From Candidatus Saccharibacteria bacterium CG_4_10_14_0_2_um_filter_52_9 (lineage in GTDB: Bacteria; Patescibacteriota; Saccharimonadia; Saccharimonadales; UBA4665), in NCBI GenBank assembly GCA_002792275.1, contig PFOA01000010.1, forward strand, positions 1 to 19,296: a stretch of 19,296 nt of DNA. Reading direction: 5' to 3'. The notes below the pieces were generated by a model. It was not told the origin of the DNA, ran no database searches, and worked only from the letters and a program-made list of their open reading frames with translations. Below, in pieces: positions 12,423 to 18,329 of this stretch. Every line of letters starts with the position of its first letter. Positions within the stretch are counted from its first letter, which is position 1. Position numbers and translations under genes: made by a program.

Positions 12423-14267
12423 ATGAAAAAACTGCGAGGCTTTTTGCGGCACTACAAACTGTTCGGCGTGGCATCGCTGACAATTGTTATCGGCCTGATT
12501 CTGGAATTGAGCGGCCAGCATACTGCAGCCAAGTGGCTAATCTCTATTGTTGCCATTGTAGAGCTCGGACCATTGCTTTCCGGCATGTGGCAGACTCTGC
12601 GATCCGGTAATTTCGGAATTGACGTTCTGGCAGCCACCGCCATCATCACGGCTGTTTTGCTGGGTGAGTACTGGGCGGCGATCGTCACCGCTTTCATGTT
12701 GACTGGCGGTGAGGCGCTTGAAAATTATGCCGAACACCGCGCCAAGAGCGAGCTCGATGCTCTGCTGGAACACGCCCCGCAAACCGCCCATGTTATACGC
12801 AAGGGCAAAACCCTGCTGGTCAAAGTCAGCGAGATCCATGTCGGTGACAAAATTATTATTAAGGCTGGTGAATTGGTGCCGGCCGACGCTACTGTCATCG
12901 AGGGAATCGCCAGCTTCGATGAAGCTTCATTGACCGGCGAAAGCCTGCCCCAGTACAAACAATCCGGTGACTTACTGCTCAGCGGTTCAATAAATATTGA
13001 CGGCCCGGTTACCGCCAAGACCACCGCCACCGCAAAAGACAGCCAATACCAGCAAATCATCAAGCTGGTGCGAGCGGCTTCAGCTAGTCAAACACCTTTT
13101 GTCAGGCTGGCTGATCGTTATAGCCTGCCCTTTACAATCATGGCCTACGCCATTGCCAGTGGTGTCTGGGTGGTGAGCGGCCAGGCGATTCGTTTTCTGG
13201 AAGTTATAGTCGTGGCCACGCCCTGCCCGCTGTTGCTGGCGGCACCGATTGCAATTATCAGTGGTATGGCGCGCGCCAGCCGTTATGGCATCATGGTCAA
13301 AACCGGCTCTGCGCTGGAGCGTCTGGCCGAAGCCAAAACGATGGCCTTTGATAAAACCGGTACGTTAACCAGCGGCATCTTGAGTGTTGACTCGGTCAAT
13401 GCGATTAGTCCCTTTACTCAAGACGAGATTTTAGGACTGGCGGCTAGTTTGGAACAAAACTCCAATCACGTTGTTGCCCGGGCGATTGTGACTGAAGCGA
13501 AGCAACAACAGGTCAAAGCCGGCAAAGTCAAGCACGTTCAGGAGATCGCCGGCCTGGGTCTGCGTGCCCAACTAAAGGGTCGTGAAGTTCTGATTGGCCG
13601 ACTGAGTTTGCTGCAAGACCACGATGTTCAAATACCGGCCAAGTTCTTTGCCAAGAGCTTAAATAAGACCGCCGCCTATCTGGCTATTGATGGCAGGCTA
13701 GCGGGCGTCATCATGCTCAGCGATGAACTCCGACCCGAAACAAAAGCCACAATCGATCGCCTGCGCCAGCTGGGAGTTCGCAACATTGCTATGGTAACCG
13801 GCGATAACCAGGCCACGGCAGATGCTATCGCCAAACAGCTAGGTATTACCCAGGTGTTTGCCGAAACTTTCCCGGCCGACAAATTGCGTCTGCTTGGTGA
13901 AATAAAAGGCCGGCCGGTAGCCTTTATTGGTGATGGCGTTAATGACGCCCCGGTACTAACAGCCTCTGATATTGGCATTGCTTTGGGCGCCCGCGGCTCG
14001 ACGGCCGCCAGCGAATCGGCTGATATGGTTATCATGCTCGATGACGTTAGCCGAGTGGCCAGCGGCCTGGAAATCGCCAAGCAAACTTTTGCGATTGCCC
14101 GCCAAAGCATTCTGGTCGGTATCGGCCTAAGTCTGATTCTGATGGCTGTGTTTGCCACCGGTAAATTCCCGCCCTTAGCCGGTGCGCTGATTCAGGAAGT
14201 TGTTGACGTGGTAGTTATCTTCAATGCCCTGAGAGCTCACTTCATTACACCGTCAGCGGTGCACTAA
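12423..14267 (+). CDS. Heavy-metal-translocating P1B-type ATPase (TPC motif)
   Basis: This ATP-driven metal cation pump has 614 residues and no N-terminal metal-binding domain. In order: transmembrane helices up to about 95; actuator domain with 'TGES' (171-174); helix motif 'ATPCPLLLAAP' (265-275), TPC instead of the CPC of copper, zinc and cadmium pumps; phosphorylation site Asp310 in 'DKTGTLT'; 'MVTGDN' (457-462); hinge 'GDGVNDAP' (503-510); and a final helix pair. In the ATP-binding domain the usual P1B 'HP' pair reads His349-Val350. The metal specificity cannot be assigned. A promoter and ribosome-binding site precede the ATG. The 3' end overlaps the opposing kinase-like gene by 15 bases, and the gene is divergent from the oxidoreductase gene. 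Confidence 0.93.
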   Translation: MKKLRGFLRHYKLFGVASLTIVIGLILELSGQHTAAKWLISIVAIVELGPLLSGMWQTLRSGNFGIDVLAATAIITAVLLGEYWAAIVTAFMLTGGEALENYAEHRAKSELDALLEHAPQTAHVIRKGKTLLVKVSEIHVGDKIIIKAGELVPADATVIEGIASFDEASLTGESLPQYKQSGDLLLSGSINIDGPVTAKTTATAKDSQYQQIIKLVRAASASQTPFVRLADRYSLPFTIMAYAIASGVWVVSGQAIRFLEVIVVATPCPLLLAAPIAIISGMARASRYGIMVKTGSALERLAEAKTMAFDKTGTLTSGILSVDSVNAISPFTQDEILGLAASLEQNSNHVVARAIVTEAKQQQVKAGKVKHVQEIAGLGLRAQLKGREVLIGRLSLLQDHDVQIPAKFFAKSLNKTAAYLAIDGRLAGVIMLSDELRPETKATIDRLRQLGVRNIAMVTGDNQATADAIAKQLGITQVFAETFPADKLRLLGEIKGRPVAFIGDGVNDAPVLTASDIGIALGARGSTAASESADMVIMLDDVSRVASGLEIAKQTFAIARQSILVGIGLSLILMAVFATGKFPPLAGALIQEVVDVVVIFNALRAHFITPSAVH

Positions 14268-14879
14268 TAGCAAGGCAACAGCCATTGGTATCAGCAGATT
14301 GTCTAAGCCGACGATAGCCAGGTTCTCGAGCACACTCAGCAATACGCTGATTCCCAACACCCAGCCCAGGCCGAGCGACAGACCCCCGAAGTGGCTACAG
14401 GCCAGCAGAATTATCACCGAAAAAACAAAGAAGGTAGATGTTCCTGACAGACTTTTGGCGTGGCCGAATATGGCGTATTTATAGCGGCCGGGGTGTCTAA
14501 TACCCACTACTGCGGCCATGCCGTCAGCTAAGCTCATTTGCAGTAGCGCCGCAGTATAAATCCATTGATCATGGGTTACCAGCGCCACACCGCCAACGGC
14601 CAAGGCAAAGAAGGCCTCGCCCCAGGTTGAACGTTGCACACTGTGAATAGCCTGAAAAACACCGAAATATTGAGAGACGATTACGGCCAACAGAAAGGTA
14701 ACACTTAACAATTCTATCTGTGTCCAGCTCAAAAAAAATGGCCAGGTGGCCACAAAACTACCAACAATTATATGAATCGACTTGCGGCTGAATTCGCCGT
14801 GGATGTTCTGGCGGCGCCACCACAGCTCGCCGGCAACAAGTAGTATAAAAATAGCGACGACACTGATGATAAGGTACAT
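14253..14879 (-). CDS. Polyprenol/phytol kinase-like membrane protein (SEC59/DGK1/VTE5-type)
   Basis: The 208-residue protein has about seven hydrophobic helices and the signature pieces of the CTP-dependent lipid kinase/phosphatidate cytidylyltransferase-like group: 'SRKSIHIIVGS' after the first helix, 'SLADGMAAVVG' in the middle and 'GHAKSLSGTSTFF' near residue 140. Related enzymes phosphorylate dolichol, phytol or diacylglycerol. A role in recycling undecaprenol or salvaging an isoprenoid or lipid alcohol is plausible in a small-genome bacterium, but the substrate is not shown by sequence. It starts at an ATG with no Shine-Dalgarno site. Its stop lies inside the last codons of the opposing ATPase gene. 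Confidence 0.82.
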   Translation of the reverse strand: MYLIISVVAIFILLVAGELWWRRQNIHGEFSRKSIHIIVGSFVATWPFFLSWTQIELLSVTFLLAVIVSQYFGVFQAIHSVQRSTWGEAFFALAVGGVALVTHDQWIYTAALLQMSLADGMAAVVGIRHPGRYKYAIFGHAKSLSGTSTFFVFSVIILLACSHFGGLSLGLGWVLGISVLLSVLENLAIVGLDNLLIPMAVALLLVHR

Positions 14880-14983
14880 GCCAGTATTGTACGCCTAATG
14901 AGTCGGTAAAAATAATAACCTGGTCGCAATTACTGAACGCCGCTCGAACCTTTTTTGAACAAAATCCCTGATTGCCGCGCGTT

Positions 14984-15006
14984 GCGTGCCAGTGAAACTG
15001 GCGCGC
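14984..15006. terminator. Strong 10-bp hairpin after the doxX-like gene
   Basis: GCGTGCCAGT (14984-14993) pairs with ACTGGCGCGC (14997-15006) around a GAA loop, with one G-U pair. It begins six bases past the stop of the minus-strand doxX-like gene. There is no adjacent U-tract in that direction, so it may be a 3'-end stabiliser or repeat rather than a classical terminator. Confidence 0.35.
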
Positions 15007-15012
15007 CGCACT

Positions 15013-15405
15013 TTAATTTTTTCTACTGAACCATTCTCTCCAGTTTTTTGGCCAGCCAAGAAGCAAGAGCAAGGCGAGCGGTGCGCCCCAGTTTGGCCAA
15101 CGCTCTATAAAGTCCCCAATTGGCTCTCCTACAATCGGACGCACAAGAGCGGTCCAAAATCCCCAAAACGCCGCCCACAAAACAGCTATGCGGATCGGGC
15201 GTATTAAGATAATCAGCGCAACAAGCAAATCCAATAGACCAATGAGCGTCAGGAGTGTTGCCGCTGTGCCGATTTCTGAGCCCGTGAGCTGGTGAATCCA
15301 ATCAATCCATGCTTTCTTGCCTTGAAGCGCGAAAACGCTATGACTAACAAACTCGCCAGCAACGGCAATGCGTAGAACCCATTCAATTTTTTTAGAATTT
15401 TCCAT
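15013..15405 (-). CDS. DoxX-like four-helix membrane protein
   Basis: The 130-residue protein has four hydrophobic helices (about 8-28, 45-66, 70-90, 105-118) and the overall look of the DoxX-like family. Members are linked to quinone- or sulfur-related redox chemistry, but most are uncharacterised. It is the last gene of a minus-strand, A/T-rich cassette that starts with an ArsR regulator. A candidate extended -10, TGCTAAAAT (15412-15420), lies six bases before the ATG, so it may also have its own leaderless transcript. A 10-bp hairpin follows the stop codon. Confidence 0.7.
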   Translation of the reverse strand: MENSKKIEWVLRIAVAGEFVSHSVFALQGKKAWIDWIHQLTGSEIGTAATLLTLIGLLDLLVALIILIRPIRIAVLWAAFWGFWTALVRPIVGEPIGDFIERWPNWGAPLALLLLLGWPKNWREWFSRKN

Positions 15406-15411
15406 GTCGCT

Positions 15412-15420
15412 ATTTTAGCA
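15412..15420 (-). promoter_or_regulatory. Extended -10 (TGCTAAAAT) for the doxX-like gene
   Basis: On the minus strand TGC-TAAAAT ends six bases before the ATG at 15405. The spacing repeats that seen at 3766 and 7838. Confidence 0.4.
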
Positions 15421-15448
15421 CTAATTGAGGATAAAAGGAAAAGAATGT

Positions 15449-15904
15449 TTAGGTTAAATCCTTTTTCTTCTCCTCAAATTCCTTTTTATCTATCTCGCCT
15501 TTGGCGTATCGTTCTTTCAAAACCTCGAGCGCGGATTTTTCGTAATTGCGAGTGTCGCGAGATTGACTTGTAAGCCATTTGATAAGCGCAACAATGCCCG
15601 CGATTATCAAGACCCACCAAAGAATCATAAATATCCAGCCGAAACCGCCAAAAGGCTCAAACCCAAAATTCATCATATTGTTTGTTGCCTCGTGGGAATC
15701 ACCTATCGTTTGGCCCATAAAATATTCGCCGAGCGTTCCGAAATTGTTATCGGATAAATCCTTGCGTGCCAGCTCTTTGGTTTGGAGTTTTTCCCAAACC
15801 GCTTTTCCTTCGGCTTCTTCGCGAGCAGTGTGGCCATCTGAAATAGTTGTGGTATTCCCCATCATTCCTTGAGCAGAAACAAAGTTGCTAGTAAAAAGGA
15901 GCAA
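15449..15904 (-). CDS. Secreted/anchored SHOCT-domain protein, start codon unclear
   Basis: After a hydrophobic N-terminus ending 'FVSAQG', the protein has a ~70-residue outer segment ('KAVWEKLQTKELARKDLS…LGEYFMGQTIGDSHEA'), a transmembrane helix (about 95-116, 'GWIFMILWWVLIIAGIVAL') and a C-terminal SHOCT motif ('ALEVLKERYAKGEIDKKEFEE'). SHOCT is a short oligomerisation or targeting motif. The only standard start in frame is TTG at 15904, which cuts into what looks like a complete signal peptide: the open frame upstream reads 'KKIIFSTIGTIVLLLF'. No ATG, GTG or TTG precedes that stretch before the TAA that ends the dsrE-like gene. Either a base was lost (ATG-AAAAAAA became AT-AAAAAAA) or an unusual start is used. 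It is the third gene of the arsR cassette. Confidence 0.7.
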   Translation of the reverse strand: MLLFTSNFVSAQGMMGNTTTISDGHTAREEAEGKAVWEKLQTKELARKDLSDNNFGTLGEYFMGQTIGDSHEATNNMMNFGFEPFGGFGWIFMILWWVLIIAGIVALIKWLTSQSRDTRNYEKSALEVLKERYAKGEIDKKEFEEKKKDLT

Positions 15905-15943
15905 TACTATTGTGCCGATTGTGCTAAAAATAATTTTTTTATA

Positions 15944-16270
15944 TTATCCAAAAACTAAAACCTTGTCTGAACCCTCAACCATTTTAAGTAAATCGAATAT
16001 CGAGGCAACGGGGCAAATCTTGTTTTCTTCTTTGCCACGCACTTTAAGACAAGTGCCGCAAGCGTAGATTTCACCCATCAACTCTTTGAATTCCGCTACT
16101 TTTGCTGAAACATCAAAATCTTTGGTGTCGGGAATAGCGTCCAATTCCGACCCCTCGTTCATCAAAAAGATTTCCACTTGATGGCTCGTTTTCAGCGCAG
16201 TAATTCCTAGACGAAAGGTGTTCCACGCATGTTCCGGCTTATTGGATTGTAAAATGATACCGAGTTTCAT
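15944..16270 (-). CDS. DsrE-like small sulfur-relay-type protein
   Basis: The 108-residue protein has the DsrE/TusD-like alpha-beta pattern, beginning 'MKLGIILQSNKPEHAWNTFR' and with 'VEIFLMNEGSEL' in the second strand region. The conserved cysteines lie in 'IYACGTCLKVRG' followed by 'NKICPVAS'. Such proteins often bind persulfide or act in sulfur transfer; enzymatic function here is not proven. It follows the ArsR gene with 14 bases between and precedes the SHOCT gene, so co-transcription is likely. The ATG at 16270 has no Shine-Dalgarno site. Confidence 0.8.
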   Translation of the reverse strand: MKLGIILQSNKPEHAWNTFRLGITALKTSHQVEIFLMNEGSELDAIPDTKDFDVSAKVAEFKELMGEIYACGTCLKVRGKEENKICPVASIFDLLKMVEGSDKVLVFG

Positions 16271-16284
16271 AAATTCTATGGTTA

Positions 16285-16623
16285 TTAAAACTTCCCCGGT
16301 AGTTTACCGTCGACTTCCAGTTGTTCTTTGAGGGCTTTTCTTAAAGCGTCATAAGCCAAAAGAATTTTTGGATTGGCGAGAGAATACAGAATAGCGATGC
16401 CATCTCGCCGAGTTTTAACGATATTTTGTTGGCACATTAAGCTCAAATGTTGGGAGACATTGGCTTTCGTAATGCCAATCTTTTCGGCCATTTCGGAAAC
16501 GCCCATTTCTTTTTCATCACGAAGTAAATCAATAATTTCCAATCTCTTAGGGTGAGAGAGGGCTTTACAGACCCTTGCATGAAGCTCAAAAATTCTTTTG
16601 TCCAAATGGTTTTTACCAGTCAC
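16285..16623 (-). CDS. ArsR/SmtB-family winged-helix repressor
   Basis: The 112-residue protein has the ArsR fold: 'VCKALSHPKRLEIIDLL', recognition helix 'ITKANVSQHLSLM', then the wing 'NIVKTRRDGIAILYSL'. The classic ELCVCDL-type metal motif is absent ('GVSEMAEKI' is in its place), but two cysteines remain (C19 and C64). With a DsrE-like gene next to it, sensing of reactive sulfur or oxidants is a reasonable inference rather than arsenic sensing. The start is GTG at 16623, the first possible start after a well-formed promoter, with no Shine-Dalgarno site. It heads the A/T-rich cassette 15013-16623 and probably controls it by binding the AT-rich tract at 16640-16662. Confidence 0.88.
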   Translation of the reverse strand: MTGKNHLDKRIFELHARVCKALSHPKRLEIIDLLRDEKEMGVSEMAEKIGITKANVSQHLSLMCQQNIVKTRRDGIAILYSLANPKILLAYDALRKALKEQLEVDGKLPGKF

Positions 16624-16656
16624 AGTATCTATTTGCAGAGTATATTATATATTGTA

Positions 16657-16685
16657 AGTATATGAAATTAAAGATTCCCTGTCAA
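16657..16685 (-). promoter_or_regulatory. Consensus promoter of the arsR cassette (TTGACA, 17 bp, TATACT)
   Basis: On the minus strand a perfect TTGACA (16680-16685) and TATACT (16657-16662) are spaced 17 bases apart. This is the best -35/-10 pair in the window. The AT-rich stretch just downstream (16640-16656) is a candidate repressor site. Confidence 0.7.
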
Positions 16686-16802
16686 ATTTTTCTGCGGCGC
16701 ATTTCGCAAAGCGAAATACGAAATTCGGCGGCAGCGGAAAAATCGGAATCGGAAAACGAGGGCGGGCAATCATCTCGTCCTGAAAAATCGTTAAGTTTTG
16801 AT

Positions 16803-16879
16803 TGGTCGGGGTGGCGGGATTTGAACCCACGACCTCCGCGTCCCGAACGCGGCGCGCTACCAAGCTGCGCTACACCCCG
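16803..16879 (-). tRNA. tRNA-Pro (anticodon CGG)
   Basis: On the minus strand: acceptor CGGGGTG paired with CACCCCG with one or no irregularity, anticodon stem CCGCG/CGCGG around TTCGGGA (CGG), T-loop TTCAAAT, and encoded CCA. A hairpin ATTTCGC-AAA-GCGAAAT (16701-16717) lies downstream of it. Confidence 0.95.
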
Positions 16880-16891
16880 AATTATTAAAAC

Positions 16892-17291
16892 CTAAGCCGC
16901 TGCTTGCCTTAAGGGCGGCGGTAAGTTGACGTCGGCGATGACTTGATGAGCAATCTGACGTAATCCATCGTTTTGGATTGCCTGTATATTTTGAAAGTAA
17001 TTCGTAATCTCGTGATTCATGGTCGGGAAATATTCAGGATGCTCTGATGGGTCGTCAATGCTATTAACGCGTTCACGCCACAACTTTTTGCCAACGCCGC
17101 CTACCACTAATTTTTCGAAGCTATCTAAGTCATCGGAGATTTCCCGGGCTTGCTCATAGCAGTGCCTGATTTGCGGGGAGTCACAGGTATAACCGTCAAA
17201 AAAGCAGATCACTGATCTCTTGTTCGGTCTCAATTGCATGGCAGAGTGAGGAGGATATGCACCCTTGAACTTCTAGTTCTTCGTAGCCCAT
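16892..17291 (-). CDS. Uncharacterised protein, apparently split by a one-base frameshift
   Basis: I do not recognise the family. A single continuous frame from ATG 17239 gives 115 residues, but its first 14 look unlike the rest. In another frame, ATG 17291 opens a protein-like 31-residue stretch ('MGYEELEVQGC…HAIETEQEISDLLF') that ends at TGA (17196-17198), right after a run of six T. Joining 'SDLLF' to 'DGYTCDSPQIRHCYEQ' by skipping one T gives a coherent, acidic, mostly helical product of about 132 residues. It continues 'REISDDLDSFEKL' and ends 'ADVNLPPPLRQAAA'. The cause may be a sequencing or assembly error, a real mutation, or +1 frameshifting at TTT-TGA-C. The gene sits between two tRNA-Pro genes and has no Shine-Dalgarno site. 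TATAGT lies 11 bases before ATG 17291. Confidence 0.55.
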
Positions 17292-17354
17292 GATTGAGCT
17301 TCACTATACGCCGAAGTTTCAATAATGCCAGAGCTTCAGTACTAATTCTGTAAT

Positions 17355-17431
17355 TGGTCGGGGAGACAGGATTTGAACCTGCGACCCCGCGGTCCCAAAC
17401 CGCGTGCGCTACCAGACTGCGCCACTCCCCG
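17355..17431 (-). tRNA. tRNA-Pro (anticodon TGG)
   Basis: On the minus strand: acceptor CGGGGAG/CTCCCCG (C-G, G-C pairs throughout apart from wobble), anticodon stem CGCGG/CCGCG around TTTGGGA (TGG), T-arm GCAGG-TTCAAAT-CCTGT, and encoded CCA. TATAAT at 17448-17453 on the minus strand is its likely -10 box. Confidence 0.95.
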
Positions 17432-17492
17432 ATACTACGGGGGTTGATTATACTTAAAAGAGTAGCTGATTACCATTGTCTTTTTAAGACCT

Positions 17493-17530
17493 ACATACTC
17501 AGTGCATACTCTATGCATACTCAGTATGCA
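17493..17530. repeat. Three tandem 11-bp repeats ending in a palindrome, at the ymdB stop
   Basis: The units are ACATACTCAGT (17493-17503), GCATACTCTAT (17504-17514) and GCATACTCAGT (17515-17525). The last unit also forms the left part of a perfect palindrome, TGCATACT-C-AGTATGCA (17514-17530). The ymdB stop codon lies inside the second unit. Confidence 0.7.
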
Positions 17531-18323
17531 GGCCGTCAGAAGTTAATACGTATCTGGGGCTCTCAATCGACTCAGCTAAACCGTTTTGATTGACCTTGAC
17601 GAAAACAGCGTTGAACTGGCGCGGTCCGGCTGTTGCGAGGACGTTGCGGGTTTGTTGGCCGTCGCGCCAACGCGGTATCACACTAGCAAACTCAACTCCC
17701 AGTGAAGCATCCAGCACGCCGCACATGCCAACGTCGGTTATATGAGCCGTGCCGGCCGGCAGTACCCGGGCATCAGCTGTCGGCACGTGCCAATGATCGC
17801 CAATTACGGCTGTGACATAACCGTCAAGGTAGTGGCCAATCACAACCTTCTCGCTGGAGTAATCACCGTGGAAGTTAACAATAGTGGCGACTCTCTCAAC
17901 GTCTTTCTGACTTTCCAGAATCTGATCAATCGCCAGCAATGGATTGTCGACGGGCTTGTCGGCATCCTTGCCGACAATCTGGCCAAGCAAGCTAACCACC
18001 AAAACATTGTTGACATACTTCCAGCCCAGGCCCGGTGTGCCCTCCGGATAGTTGGCTGGCCGGATGATTGGCTGAGCCGGGTCACTCAGCGCCGGAATAA
18101 TCTCTTTGTGATGCAGGCTCCAGTTGCCGCCGGTGCAAAAATCGACGCCGGCTTTGCGCAGGCGCTGAAAATCGGCCAGAGTAATCCCCTTGCCGTGGCT
18201 GGTATTTTCGGCTTGGGCAATCACCAGATCAACCTTCTTTTCACTGCGGAGGTCCGGCAATAGCCGCTCGACAACTTCAATACCAGACTCTCCCATAACG
18301 TCGCCGACGTATAGAATGTTCAT
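17511..18323 (-). CDS. ymdB: YmdB-family metallophosphoesterase with altered active site
   Basis: This belongs to the TIGR00282/YmdB family, whose Bacillus member is a cyclic-nucleotide phosphodiesterase that affects biofilm and motility decisions. The 270-residue length fits. Metal ligands known from B. subtilis align: Asp8 ('GDVMG'), Glu39-Asn40 ('AENTSHG'), Asn67, His152 ('VNFHGD'), His177 and His179 ('GDHWHVPTAD'). The family 'GNH' motif reads 'GGNWSLHH', so the residue after Asn67, normally the catalytic histidine, is Trp68. Activity may be reduced or changed, or a nearby His (71 or 72) may substitute; that is inference. The gene starts six bases after the rny stop, the usual rny-ymdB arrangement. 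Its 3' end runs into 11-bp tandem repeats. Confidence 0.92.
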   Translation of the reverse strand: MNILYVGDVMGESGIEVVERLLPDLRSEKKVDLVIAQAENTSHGKGITLADFQRLRKAGVDFCTGGNWSLHHKEIIPALSDPAQPIIRPANYPEGTPGLGWKYVNNVLVVSLLGQIVGKDADKPVDNPLLAIDQILESQKDVERVATIVNFHGDYSSEKVVIGHYLDGYVTAVIGDHWHVPTADARVLPAGTAHITDVGMCGVLDASLGVEFASVIPRWRDGQQTRNVLATAGPRQFNAVFVKVNQNGLAESIESPRYVLTSDGLHTEYA

Positions 18324-18329
18324 CGATCT

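Noticed and set aside
16575..16895. 106-residue plus-strand frame containing 'GWRDLNPRPPRPERG'
   Set aside because: The recognisable part is antisense of tRNA-Pro(CGG); the rest is the arsR promoter region. It is not a gene.
17243..17262. Plus-strand GAGGAGGAT-ATG followed by two codons and TGA (Met-His-Pro)
   Set aside because: A good ribosome-binding site for a three-residue frame, but it lies antisense inside a likely coding region; probably chance.
17354..17593. 79-residue plus-strand frame beginning 'MVGETGFEPATPRSQ'
   Set aside because: This is the well-known spurious translation of the antisense of a tRNA; it is tRNA-Pro(TGG) read backwards plus intergenic sequence.
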